A stretch of DNA of 64,000 bases. It comes from Pseudomonas xionganensis (GTDB lineage: Bacteria; Pseudomonadota; Gammaproteobacteria; Pseudomonadales; Pseudomonadaceae). The stretch spans positions 946,455-1,010,454 of the forward strand of contig NZ_WKJZ01000001.1 in assembly GCF_009763245.1 (NCBI RefSeq). The letters are read 5' to 3'. Under the pieces are notes generated by a model. It saw nothing but the letters and a program-made list of their open reading frames with translations, was not told the DNA's origin and did not search any database. The translations under genes and the position numbers were made by a program. Positions 1-7,718 of this stretch are shown piece by piece; position 1 is the first letter of the stretch, and every line of letters starts with the position of its first letter.

Positions 1-1
1 C

Positions 2-517
2 CTGCATGAGCAGTTGCAGGAGCAGGCCTTGTGCGATCCCCTGACCGGACTTTATAACCGCCGCTACCTGGATGAATTCTTTAGCCGCGAGGTGGCCCGT
101 GCCCAGCGCGAACAGGTGCCCATCGCCCTGGCCCTGATCGATCTGGATCACTTCAAGCAGCTCAATGATGAACACGGTCACCTGGAAGGCGACGATGTGC
201 TCAAGGGCGTGGCCCAGCACCTGCTGGACAACCTGCGCACCTCGGATGCCGTGTTCCGTATCGGCGGCGAGGAATTTCTGCTGATCCTGCCCGGCGCCGA
301 CGCCGCCGAGGCGCGAGCGCGTCTGCAGACCATCTGCCGCAGTCTGGCCGAGCAGCCGCTGCCTACCCGGGGCGGTGCGCGTTATGTCACCTTGTCGGCC
401 GGCCTGGCCTTGTGGCCCTATCAGGGCGTCGAACTGGATCGTCTGCTGCAGATTGCCGATAGCGCGCTTTATCGGGCCAAGGACGAAGGGCGTAACCGTA
501 TCTGTGGTCTGACCTGA
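2..517 (+). CDS. Diguanylate cyclase, C-terminal GGDEF domain (partial, 5' end outside window)
   Basis: The reading frame is open to the left edge, so only the C-terminal part is seen. It holds nearly a whole GGDEF domain: the N-terminal [10 protein letters not shown] motif, the metal-binding D-x-D-x-F-K stretch, an intact GGEEF active site and, five residues before it, an RTSD sequence matching the inhibitory I-site RxxD. It is therefore expected to make cyclic di-GMP from two GTP and to be product-inhibited. The sensory N-terminus, which would say what it responds to, is missing. The TGA stop is followed by a short gap before fbp, which has its own start. Confidence 0.93.
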   Translation: MHEQLQEQALCDPLTGLYNRRYLDEFFSREVARAQREQVPIALALIDLDHFKQLNDEHGHLEGDDVLKGVAQHLLDNLRTSDAVFRIGGEEFLLILPGADAAEARARLQTICRSLAEQPLPTRGGARYVTLSAGLALWPYQGVELDRLLQIADSALYRAKDEGRNRICGLT

Positions 518-604
518 AGCGCCTCCGCCTATCCGCGGCTAAGGCGTTCTGCGGCATAACGGGTTAAACTGCGCGCGATTTTCTCTTCCTGCCCGGAGCC
601 GTCC

Positions 605-1612
605 ATGTCCCGCGTTACCCTCAGTCGCTACCTGATCGAACAGACCCGCAGCCACAACACCCCGGCCGATTTGCGCTTTTTGATCGAAGTGGTGGCCCGT
701 GCCTGCAAGGCGATCAGTCATCAGGTATCCAAGGGCGCCCTGGGCGGCGTGCTCGGCAGCCTGGACAGCGAGAACGTGCAGGGTGAGGTGCAGAAGAAGC
801 TCGACGTACTGTCCAACGAGATCCTCCTGGAAGCCAACGAGTGGGGCGGCCACCTGGCCGGCATGGCCTCCGAGGAAATGGACAACGCCTACCAGATTCC
901 CGGTCAGTACCCCAAGGGTGCCTACCTGCTGGTGTTCGACCCGCTGGACGGCTCCAGCAATATCGACGTCAACGTCTCGGTCGGCACCATCTTCTCGGTG
1001 CTGCGCTGCCCGGATCGCAATGGTGAAACCGGTGACCTGGGCGAAGAGGCCTTCCTGCAGCCGGGTACCGAACAGGTCGCCGCTGGCTACGCCATCTACG
1101 GCCCGCAGACCATGCTGATGCTGACTCTGGGCCAGGGCGTGATCGGCTTTACCCTGGATCGCGAGCTGGGCTCCTTTGTCATGACCCATGACAATATCCG
1201 CGTGCCGGAGGCGACCAAGGAATTCGCCATCAACATGTCCAACCAGCGCCACTGGGAAGCGCCGGTGCAACGCTATGTGTCCGAGTTGCTGGCCGGCGAA
1301 ACCGGGCCGCTGGGCAAGAACTACAACATGCGCTGGATCGCCTCCATGGTCGCCGACGTGCACCGCATCCTCACCCGTGGCGGCATCTTCATGTATCCGC
1401 GCGATGCCCGCGAGCCGGACAAGGCTGGCAAGCTGCGCCTGATGTACGAGGCCAACCCGATGTCGATGATCATCGAGCAGGCCGGCGGCGTGGCCACCAA
1501 TGGCGTGCAGCGCATTCTCGATATCCAGCCCGAGTCCCTGCACCAGCGTGTGCCGGTGTTCCTGGGTTCCAAGGAAGAAGTGCTGCGCATCACCGCCTAC
1601 CACCGGAGCTGA
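605..1612 (+). CDS. fbp: Fructose-1,6-bisphosphatase, class I
   Basis: The 335-residue product matches the usual length of class I FBPases. It removes the 1-phosphate of fructose 1,6-bisphosphate, the irreversible step of gluconeogenesis in the cytosol. Visible signatures are the metal-binding [13 protein letters not shown] segment around residue 112 and the [19 protein letters not shown] sugar-phosphate segment with the following [12 protein letters not shown] around residue 285. The ATG follows a purine-rich stretch. The next gene starts three bases after the stop, so co-transcription is likely. Confidence 0.97.
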   Translation: MSRVTLSRYLIEQTRSHNTPADLRFLIEVVARACKAISHQVSKGALGGVLGSLDSENVQGEVQKKLDVLSNEILLEANEWGGHLAGMASEEMDNAYQIPGQYPKGAYLLVFDPLDGSSNIDVNVSVGTIFSVLRCPDRNGETGDLGEEAFLQPGTEQVAAGYAIYGPQTMLMLTLGQGVIGFTLDRELGSFVMTHDNIRVPEATKEFAINMSNQRHWEAPVQRYVSELLAGETGPLGKNYNMRWIASMVADVHRILTRGGIFMYPRDAREPDKAGKLRLMYEANPMSMIIEQAGGVATNGVQRILDIQPESLHQRVPVFLGSKEEVLRITAYHRS

Positions 1613-1615
1613 GCC

Positions 1616-2215
1616 ATGCAGCCCTGGCAGCCGTTGCTCGACTGGTGGTTCGGCCCCGAGACTGCGGCCGCCGAGGTGGCCGCGGCGCGCCATGGCCTGT
1701 GGTTCGGCAAGCGCGACAGCCAGGATCGTGAGGCCCGCGAGCGGTTCGCGCCGCTGGTGGAGCAGGCCCTGGCCGGTCAGCTGCCCAGCTGGCAGACCGA
1801 GGCGGAGGGCTGGCTGGGGCATATCCTGCTGCTCGACCAGCTGCCGCGCATGATCTTTCGCGACACACCGCGAGCCTTTGCCGGCGATGCCCGGGCGCAG
1901 GTGCTGGTGCAGCAGGGCCTGGCCCAGGGCTGGGAGCGGCAGCTGGCGCCGATCCAGCAGGTGTTCGTCTATCTGGTGCTGGAACATGCCGAAGACCTGG
2001 CCCTACAGGATCAGGCCGTGGCCCGTTTCGAGCAGCTGCTGGCCCAGGCCGATGCCGGCGAGCGTGAGCTGTTCGCCGGCTTTCTCGACTACGCCGAGCA
2101 GCATCAGCGGGTGATCGCCCGCTTTGCGCGCTTTCCCCACCGCAACCTTATTCTTGGCCGCGAGTCTACGGACGAGGAGTTGCAGTTTCTGCAACAGCCC
2201 GGCTCGCGGTTCTGA
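1616..2215 (+). CDS. DUF924 family protein
   Basis: This 199-residue soluble helical protein has the start WWFGP, the central LGHILLLDQLPRMIFRDTPRAFA segment and the later FVYLVLEHAED and RFPHRN motifs that define the DUF924 family (a TPR-like helical fold). Its biochemical role is unknown. It begins three bases after fbp on the same strand and is probably co-transcribed with it; such linkage is no proof of shared function. Confidence 0.85.
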   Translation: MQPWQPLLDWWFGPETAAAEVAAARHGLWFGKRDSQDREARERFAPLVEQALAGQLPSWQTEAEGWLGHILLLDQLPRMIFRDTPRAFAGDARAQVLVQQGLAQGWERQLAPIQQVFVYLVLEHAEDLALQDQAVARFEQLLAQADAGERELFAGFLDYAEQHQRVIARFARFPHRNLILGRESTDEELQFLQQPGSRF

Positions 2216-2280
2216 TTCGTCGCGCACAGGCCGTCAGCCTGTGCCAAGCTGATCGTCACATCCCTGTGAGGAGTTTTCTA

Positions 2281-2535
2281 ATGTCCCTGCGCACCCCTGC
2301 TCTGTTGTTGTGCTGCCTGGCGCTGGTCGCCTGCAGCAAGGTCAACCAGGAGAACTATTCCAAGCTCAAGCCCGGCATGACCAAGACCGAAGTGGAGGGG
2401 CTGCTGGGCGGCCCGACCGAGTGCGCCGGCGCCTTGGGCATGTCCAGTTGCACCTGGGGCGACGAGCAGCGCTTTATAAGCGTGCAGTACGCCGGCGACA
2501 AGGTGCTGATGTTTTCCGGTAAAGGGCTCAAGTAA
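2281..2535 (+). CDS. Small lipoprotein, DUF3862/BamE-like fold
   Basis: I chose the ATG at 2281, preceded by GAGG, over an in-frame GTG at 2266. The 84-residue product has a short signal peptide with lipobox LVAC (lipidated Cys18). The mature part KLKPGMTKTEVEGLLGGP is the helix-turn pattern of DUF3862 and SmpA/BamE-like domains, with later paired cysteines. It is predicted to sit on an envelope membrane facing the periplasm. It overlaps the lipocalin gene downstream by one base (TAATG), so the two are translationally coupled. Confidence 0.85.
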   Translation: MSLRTPALLLCCLALVACSKVNQENYSKLKPGMTKTEVEGLLGGPTECAGALGMSSCTWGDEQRFISVQYAGDKVLMFSGKGLK

Positions 2536-3098
2536 TGCGTCGGCTGGCAATGTTGGCCGTGGTGTCGGTGCTGGTTGGCTGCGCCAACTCCGGCACGGGG
2601 GTGGTGCCGCCGAAAACCGTGGAACAGGTCGATCTGCAGCGTTACCAGGGCACCTGGTACGAGCTGGCGCGGCTGCCGATGTTCTTCCAGCGGCACTGCG
2701 CCCAGTCCGAGGCACTTTATGAGCTGCAGGACGGCGGCACTATTGGCGTGACCAACCGCTGCCGCACCTTTGACGGTGAGATGCAGCAGGTGCAGGGCCA
2801 GGCCGTGGCCCAGGTGCCTGGGCAGACCAGCAAGCTGTGGGTGCGCTTCGACAACTGGGTCAGCCGTCTGCTGCCTGACCTGACCCGCGGCGAATACTGG
2901 GTGCTCTACCTGGATGAGGGCTATCAGCATGCCCTGGTCGGCCACCCCAATCGCGATTACCTGTGGCTGCTGGCGCGTACCCCTGAGGTATCGACCGAAA
3001 TGCGTGAGCGCCTGCTGCAGGAGGCTGGCAATCGGGGTTACGACACCGGGAAGCTGATCTGGCGCCGCAGCGATGCCGAGATGGCCCTGCCACGCTAA
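2535..3098 (+). CDS. blc: Lipocalin family lipoprotein (Blc-like)
   Basis: This 187-residue lipoprotein has lipobox LVGC (Cys16) and the lipocalin signature YQGTWYELARLP around residue 35, followed by the beta-barrel pattern and the YWVLYLDEGYQHALVGHPNRDYLWLLAR segment typical of bacterial Blc. Blc proteins are outer-membrane lipocalins that bind fatty acids or lysophospholipids. The start overlaps the stop of the upstream lipoprotein gene. Its stop lies only six bases from the stop of the convergent DUF2141 gene, with no evident terminator between. Confidence 0.9.
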   Translation: MRRLAMLAVVSVLVGCANSGTGVVPPKTVEQVDLQRYQGTWYELARLPMFFQRHCAQSEALYELQDGGTIGVTNRCRTFDGEMQQVQGQAVAQVPGQTSKLWVRFDNWVSRLLPDLTRGEYWVLYLDEGYQHALVGHPNRDYLWLLARTPEVSTEMRERLLQEAGNRGYDTGKLIWRRSDAEMALPR

Positions 3099-3104
3099 TG
3101 TGCT

Positions 3105-3551
3105 TCAGCGTTTGGCCTTGGGGCTCTGCAGACGGATCGTCAGCCGGGTATCGCCCTCGCCATGGACGAAACTGGCCTGCTCCGGTTTTGGCTTGCCGTT
3201 GAGCAGTGGCGGGTTGCCGGAGAAACCCACCGGCTCCAGCGGTATGCCCCGCGGGCTGTGATCGAGCTGGCCATTGCCGTTCAGGTCCTGAAACAACTGG
3301 ATGGCATAGCGCCCCGCTGGCAGCTCGCTAAAGCGGGCCTGGCCATCGTGGCTCAGGCGCTGTTGCAGAGGCAGCTGCGGCCAGCGCTGCGACTCACCCG
3401 GCGCCAGTGCGAGAAACAGCGGGGCGCCTTCCTGCCATTGTTCAACCTGCACCAGGATATCGCCGGCGTAAGCGGAGGAAGCGAGCAATAGCAGGCCAAG
3501 CCCGGTCTGGTAGCCGACCTTCTTTACGGTTTGAAGAATTCTCTGTGGCAT
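3105..3551 (-). CDS. DUF2141 family secreted protein
   Basis: The open frame extends further upstream, but the ATG at 3551 gives a normal signal peptide (GLGLLLLASSAYA) and a 148-residue product. The mature part ends with the family pattern RYAIQLFQDLNGNGQLD, then GIPLEPVGFSGNP, characteristic of DUF2141, a periplasmic beta-sandwich family of unknown function. It is divergent from the DarA-like gene with only 32 bases between the start codons, so its promoter must lie within or beyond that gene start. A role connected with the neighbouring lipid cluster is possible but unproven. Confidence 0.8.
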   Translation of the reverse strand: MPQRILQTVKKVGYQTGLGLLLLASSAYAGDILVQVEQWQEGAPLFLALAPGESQRWPQLPLQQRLSHDGQARFSELPAGRYAIQLFQDLNGNGQLDHSPRGIPLEPVGFSGNPPLLNGKPKPEQASFVHGEGDTRLTIRLQSPKAKR

Positions 3552-3554
3552 AAT
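3549..3554 (+). promoter_or_regulatory. Possible extended -10 element for the darA-like operon
   Basis: TGGCATAAT reads as an extended -10 box (CATAAT at 3549-3554) about 30 bases before the darA-like ATG. No good -35 is visible. The box overlaps the start codon of the divergent DUF2141 gene, so transcription of the two genes would interfere. Confidence 0.3.
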
Positions 3555-3583
3555 CCGGGCATTTTGCAGGGAATTGGCAGGCG

Positions 3584-4501
3584 ATGCGTCGGGTTTTGAT
3601 CGTTCATTTTTCGCAAACCGGCCAGCTAGACAGGCTGGCGCAGTCCGTTTGCGGGCCGTTGCAGCAGCACGGCGATACCCAGCTGGATTATCTGCAGCTG
3701 CAGCCGGTGCAACCTTACCCCTTTCCCTGGCCCTTTCTCGATTTTTTCCGCATTTTCCCGGAAACCGTGCTGATGCGCCCGCAACCGCTGCGGCCGCTGG
3801 CGGTGGATGCCAGTACCCGCTATGACCTGGTGATCCTCGCCTATCAGGTGTGGTTTCTTTCGCCGTCGCAGCCGATGACTGCCTTTCTTGCTTCACCCGA
3901 GGCGGCGCACCTACTCAAGGGCACCCCGGTGGTGACCCTGATCGGCTGCCGCAATATGTGGCTGATGGCCCAGGAGAAGGTCAAGGCGCGCCTCGACCAG
4001 CTGGGCGCGCGCCTGGTGGACAATATCGCCCTGACCGATGCCTGCGGCACGGCGGCGAGCTTTCTGGCCACGCCGCTATGGCTGTTTACCGGCCGGCAGA
4101 AGCCCTACAGCTGGGTGCCTCGCGCCGGTATAGACGAGGCCGAGATTGCCGCCGCCAGCCGCTTCGGTGAGGCCATGGCGCAGCGCCTGACCGCCGATGA
4201 TCAACCGATCGAGCAGCCCATGTTGACCGGCCTTGGTGCGGTGCGCATCGATGAAAAGCTGATCGCCAGCGAGAAGGTCGGCAACCGCAGTTTCCAGCTC
4301 TGGAGCCGCCTGCTGGCTGCCCTAGGCCCGCAGCAAAGCCGTCGCCGCGCCGCCGGCCTGGTGATCTATATCCTGTTTCTGCTGTGCCTGATCGTCACCG
4401 TGGTGCCGCTCAGTGCTTTGGTGAAAAAACTGTTGGCGCCGCTGACCAAGGCGCGCACTGAACGTGAAAAGGCCTACTTCGCCGGCCCGTCCGGCGAGTG
4501 A
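3584..4501 (+). CDS. DarA-like flavodoxin-fold protein (dialkylresorcinol aromatase family)
   Basis: The 305-residue protein begins with a beta strand and the flavodoxin phosphate loop VLIVHFSQTGQ (residues 4-14), then an LVILAYQVWFL strand, as in FMN-binding flavodoxin-like enzymes. Its overall pattern and its partner fit DarA, which converts the cyclohexanedione made by DarB to the aromatic dialkylresorcinol. A C-terminal hydrophobic helix (about residues 255-280) followed by basic residues suggests membrane attachment. It is the first gene of a four-gene plus-strand operon. What it does here is inferred from family and neighbours; the exact substrate is unknown. Confidence 0.75.
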   Translation: MRRVLIVHFSQTGQLDRLAQSVCGPLQQHGDTQLDYLQLQPVQPYPFPWPFLDFFRIFPETVLMRPQPLRPLAVDASTRYDLVILAYQVWFLSPSQPMTAFLASPEAAHLLKGTPVVTLIGCRNMWLMAQEKVKARLDQLGARLVDNIALTDACGTAASFLATPLWLFTGRQKPYSWVPRAGIDEAEIAAASRFGEAMAQRLTADDQPIEQPMLTGLGAVRIDEKLIASEKVGNRSFQLWSRLLAALGPQQSRRRAAGLVIYILFLLCLIVTVVPLSALVKKLLAPLTKARTEREKAYFAGPSGE

Positions 4502-4520
4502 AGTGACCCGAGGAAGTCCC

Positions 4521-5687
4521 GTGGTACAACCCGTATTTATCAATCGCATCAGCGCCTTTCTGCCCCATGCGCCGGTCGACAACGAGCAGATGGAAGCGCG
4601 CCTGGGCCTGGTCGGCGGCAAGCCGTCGCGGGCGCGCAAGCTGATCCTGCGCAGCAATGGCATCCAGCAGCGCCACTATGTGATCGACCCGCAGACCGGT
4701 GAGCCGAGCATGAACAATGCGCAGATCAGCGCTGCGGCGATTCGTGGTCTGCTTGGCGGCGATGTCCAGCTGGATGACCTCGACTGCCTGGTGGCCAGCA
4801 GCGCCTCGCCGGATCAGGTCATGCCCGGTCACGCGGTGATGGTGCAGGGCGAGCTGGGCAATCCGCCCGCCGAGGTGGTGAGCACCGCCGGCATCTGCCT
4901 GTGCGGCATGACCGCGCTGAAATACGCCTGGATGAGCGTGGCCAGTGGCGAGAGCCGCAATGCGGTGGCCTGTGGCTCGGAGGTGGCCTCGACCCTGATG
5001 CAGGCGCGCAATTTCGAGGGCGAATATGAAAGCCGCCTGGCCGAGCTGGAAAACCACCCGGAAATCGCCTTCGAGAAGGACTTTCTGCGCTGGATGCTCT
5101 CCGATGGGGCCGGCGCCGTGCTGCTGCAGGGTCAGCCGAACCGCACAGGTTTGAGCCTGCGTGTCGACTGGATCGACATCTTCTCCTTCGCCGACCAGAT
5201 GCCGCCGTGCATGTACGCCGGCGCCGAGATGGTCGATGGCCAGTTGCAGGGCTGGAGCCGTTACGACGGCGCCGAACGCAATCGTCGCTCGCTGATGGCG
5301 ATCAAGCAGGACGTCAAACTGCTCAACGACAATATCGTCAAGTACACGGTGGAAGAGACGCTCAGGCGCATTATGGCGCGGCGTGAACTGCGTGCTGAGC
5401 AGTTCGATTATTTCCTCCCACACTACAGCTCGGAGTTCTTCCGCGAACGCCTGGCCGTGGGGCTGGCCAACGTGAACCTGGCGATCCCGCAGGAGCGCTG
5501 GTTTACCAACCTGACTCGCAAGGGCAATACCGGCGCGGCGTCGATCTTTATCATGCTCGAAGAACTGTTCAACTCCGGCCGGCTGCGCAGCGGCCAGCGC
5601 CTGCTCTGCTATGTGCCGGAAAGCGGGCGTTTCTCCAGCGCCTTTATGCAGCTGACCGTGGTTGGCCAGGAGGATGACAACACATGA
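4521..5687 (+). CDS. DarB-like 3-oxoacyl-ACP synthase III (StlD/DarB family ketosynthase)
   Basis: I chose the GTG at 4521 because GAGGAAG lies just upstream; an in-frame GTG at 4464 would overlap darA and add an unlikely tail. The 388-residue product has a KAS III thiolase fold: a cysteine in AGICLCGM (Cys126 or Cys128), a histidine in LPHYSSEF and an asparagine in KGNTGAAS. Enzymes of this family condense two beta-ketoacyl units by Claisen and Michael reactions into a cyclohexanedione, the precursor of dialkylresorcinols. It overlaps the next gene by four bases. Confidence 0.8.
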   Translation: MVQPVFINRISAFLPHAPVDNEQMEARLGLVGGKPSRARKLILRSNGIQQRHYVIDPQTGEPSMNNAQISAAAIRGLLGGDVQLDDLDCLVASSASPDQVMPGHAVMVQGELGNPPAEVVSTAGICLCGMTALKYAWMSVASGESRNAVACGSEVASTLMQARNFEGEYESRLAELENHPEIAFEKDFLRWMLSDGAGAVLLQGQPNRTGLSLRVDWIDIFSFADQMPPCMYAGAEMVDGQLQGWSRYDGAERNRRSLMAIKQDVKLLNDNIVKYTVEETLRRIMARRELRAEQFDYFLPHYSSEFFRERLAVGLANVNLAIPQERWFTNLTRKGNTGAASIFIMLEELFNSGRLRSGQRLLCYVPESGRFSSAFMQLTVVGQEDDNT

Positions 5688-6091
5688 AGCTCGATGAAGT
5701 CCCCCAGGATCACAGCTCCACCTACGGCGGGCACCGCAAACTGGTCTATGCGGTGGATGCCAGCGGTCATTATCAGGGCGCCCAGAGCGATGGCTGGGAG
5801 CCGGAAGCCTTTGCCACCCAGCTGGCCGTAGCCGAACTGCAGGAGCAGGAAGCCGAAGCCGAAGCGGCCTGGCAGCGCGGCGAGCTGTCGCCGCTCAAAT
5901 GCCTGATGTACCGCTACCGCCTGGATGAGCCGGCGCTGGCGCAGATCACCGGGCTGTGGCAGTGGCGCATTCGCCGGCACTTTCGCCTGACTATTTATAA
6001 GAAGCTGTCGGCGGCCATTCTGGCCCGTTATGCCGAGGCCTTTGGCCTGCCCGTTGCACAGTTGATCGCTTACCAGAAGGACATGGCATGA
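5684..6091 (+). CDS. Conserved-looking small protein of unknown function in the DAR-like operon
   Basis: I do not recognise this 135-residue protein. It overlaps DarB by ATGA and the BtrH-like gene by ATGA, so it is firmly part of the operon. The middle is a glutamate/alanine-rich helix (about residues 45-66). The C-terminal third (LKCLMYRYRLDEPALAQITGLW... to the end) alternates short helices and basic residues in a way that resembles a helix-turn-helix, with WQWRIRRHFR as a basic stretch. There is no signal peptide, membrane segment or catalytic motif. It could be a regulator or a small scaffold for the condensing enzymes. Confidence 0.7.
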   Translation: MKLDEVPQDHSSTYGGHRKLVYAVDASGHYQGAQSDGWEPEAFATQLAVAELQEQEAEAEAAWQRGELSPLKCLMYRYRLDEPALAQITGLWQWRIRRHFRLTIYKKLSAAILARYAEAFGLPVAQLIAYQKDMA

Positions 6092-7095
6092 GCAGTTTCC
6101 AGCAGCCCTTTCAGCATCAGCAGAGTGCCCATTGCGAAAGCGGGGTGATGGCCAGCCTGCTGACCCACGCCGGCCTGCCGATGAGCGAGCCGATGGCCTT
6201 TGGCCTGGCCTCGGGGCTGGCCTTTGCCTACCTGCCGATCGTCAAGCTCAGCGGTATGCCCCTGATCGCCTACCGCATGCCGCCCAAGCACCTGATCAAG
6301 ACCCTGAGCAAACGCCTCGGTGCGAAGCTGCATACCCGCACCTTCGGCGATCCCGAGCAGGGCCGTCGTGAGCTGGATGCGGCGTTGGACAGCGGTCGCC
6401 TGGCTGGGCTGCAGAGTTCGGTGTTCTGGCTGCCGTACTTTCCGCCGGAGATGCGTTTTCACTTCAATGCGCACAACCTGCTGGCCTATGGCCGCGAGGG
6501 CAATGAATACCTGATCAGCGATCCGGTGTTCGAAGAACCGGTGCGCTGCGCCGCCGAAGACTTGCAGAAGGCGCGTTTTGCCAAGGGAGCCCTGGCCGCC
6601 AAGGGCCTGATGTACTGGCTGGAGGACGTGCCCCTGGAGCAGGACTGGAACAAGCTGATTCGCCAGAGCGTGCTGTCCACCACACGGATTATCGATGGTA
6701 TGCCGCTGCCCTGGATCGGCATTCGCGGCATTCAGCATCTGGCGGGGCAGATCGAACGACTCGACCCGACCCAGGCCAAGTACAACCGCCTGTACCTGAC
6801 CCATATCGTGCGTATGCAGGAAGAGATCGGCACCGGCGGCGCGGGTTTCCGCTTTATGTACGCGAGCTTCCTGCAGGAGGCGGGCGAGAAGCTCGGCGAT
6901 CGCAACCTGCAGGAGGCTTCGGTGCAACTCACGGCCATCGGCGACAACTGGCGCCAGTTTGCCTCGGCCTGCGTGCGCGCCAGTCGCAACAAGGGTGAGA
7001 CGCCAAACTTTGCGCCTATCGCCGAAAGCCTGCGCGGCATTGCCCTGCAGGAGCGCGCGCTGATGAAGGAACTGGCGGCTTGGAGCAAGCGGTAG
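6088..7095 (+). CDS. BtrH N-terminal domain protein, putative acyl-ACP-dependent acyltransferase
   Basis: This 335-residue protein opens with a papain-like active-site segment HCESG (Cys16), has a histidine in AHNLLAYG (His129) and an aspartate in LISDPV (Asp145): the Cys-His-Asp arrangement of C39-like folds and BtrH-type enzymes. BtrH in butirosin synthesis moves an acyl group from an acyl carrier protein to an amino-sugar acceptor. A C-terminal DUF4872-type helical region follows. By analogy it may transfer an acyl chain from the cluster ACP to a resorcinol hydroxyl; the acceptor is a guess. Its TAG stop falls inside a repeat arm shared with the convergent gene. Confidence 0.72.
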   Translation: MSSFQQPFQHQQSAHCESGVMASLLTHAGLPMSEPMAFGLASGLAFAYLPIVKLSGMPLIAYRMPPKHLIKTLSKRLGAKLHTRTFGDPEQGRRELDAALDSGRLAGLQSSVFWLPYFPPEMRFHFNAHNLLAYGREGNEYLISDPVFEEPVRCAAEDLQKARFAKGALAAKGLMYWLEDVPLEQDWNKLIRQSVLSTTRIIDGMPLPWIGIRGIQHLAGQIERLDPTQAKYNRLYLTHIVRMQEEIGTGGAGFRFMYASFLQEAGEKLGDRNLQEASVQLTAIGDNWRQFASACVRASRNKGETPNFAPIAESLRGIALQERALMKELAAWSKR

Positions 7096-7164
7096 GGTGG
7101 ATCGCGCTTTATTGATCCACCGATCAACGCCCCCGGTGGATGAAAACGGCGTCATCCACCCTAC
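7092..7164. repeat. Paired-hairpin repeat between convergent operons
   Basis: The outer arms GTAGGGTGGAT (7092-7102) and ATCCACCCTAC (7154-7164) are exact inverted repeats. Inside are two hairpins, GGTGGATC...GATCCACC at 7096-7121 and GGTGGAT...ATCCACC at 7135-7160. Both flanking genes end with TAG codons that lie within the arms. The sequence family is the short intergenic TAGGGTGGAT-type repeat common in Pseudomonas genomes, and it probably serves as a two-way transcription end. Confidence 0.8.
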
Positions 7165-7718
7165 AGCTTGATTCGCTGTACCTCGGTGCCTGCGCTCAGT
7201 TCGCTAAAGCTGTTGGCATAGGCGCCGGTTATCGCGCCCTCCAGCAGCACCGCCTGCACCGAAAAATCCCCGCGCTCATCGCAAACCAGCAACAGCGCCT
7301 GCTCGATCAGGCCGTCGCGCAGATCCAGATTGGCCAGGGCCTGCAATTGCGGCCAGACCTGCTGCCCTGCACCGATAAACAGATTCGGCCCGTCGATGCC
7401 CAGTTGCTGAGCGATATAAAAGCCTGCGGCATTGCTGACGCTATTCACAAACTCGAAGGGTTTGGGCTGTTTGTGCTGCACGCACACCGCCTCCAACAGC
7501 GCGCCCATGGTGGCCCGTGCCGGGTGGGCAGAGGCCAGATACAGGCCGCAGTGGCTGCGCACTTTTGCTTTCAAGGGCGCAGCCGCCAGCAGGCATTGCA
7601 GGATCAGGCGGTCGATGCGCCGCGGCGGGTTATCCAGCCACTGGCTTAGAGCCGTTTTTAAGTCTTTATCGCTGATGCTGGCCAGGCCGTGGACTTCACT
7701 GGCGGCAATTACCGTCAT
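7161..7718 (-). CDS. Ketosynthase-like protein, chain-length-factor type (Ketoacyl-synt_2)
   Basis: The 185-residue product resembles only the N-terminal half of a ketosynthase: NSVSNAAGFYIAQQLGIDGPN is the diagnostic stretch of the short beta-ketoacyl synthase-like family. The Cys-His-His catalytic set is absent, so it should not condense on its own. In APE systems a comparable protein (ApeC) pairs with the ketosynthase ApeO as a chain-length factor. The four-base ATGA overlap with the upstream ketosynthase supports such a pair. It is the last gene of the minus-strand operon. Confidence 0.75.
   Translation of the reverse strand: MTVIAASEVHGLASISDKDLKTALSQWLDNPPRRIDRLILQCLLAAAPLKAKVRSHCGLYLASAHPARATMGALLEAVCVQHKQPKPFEFVNSVSNAAGFYIAQQLGIDGPNLFIGAGQQVWPQLQALANLDLRDGLIEQALLLVCDERGDFSVQAVLLEGAITGAYANSFSELSAGTEVQRIKL

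Noticed and set aside
7115-7130. Anr/Fnr-like box TTGAT...ATCAA
   Set aside because: The half sites are six bases apart instead of four, and the position is between two gene ends, where no promoter is expected.
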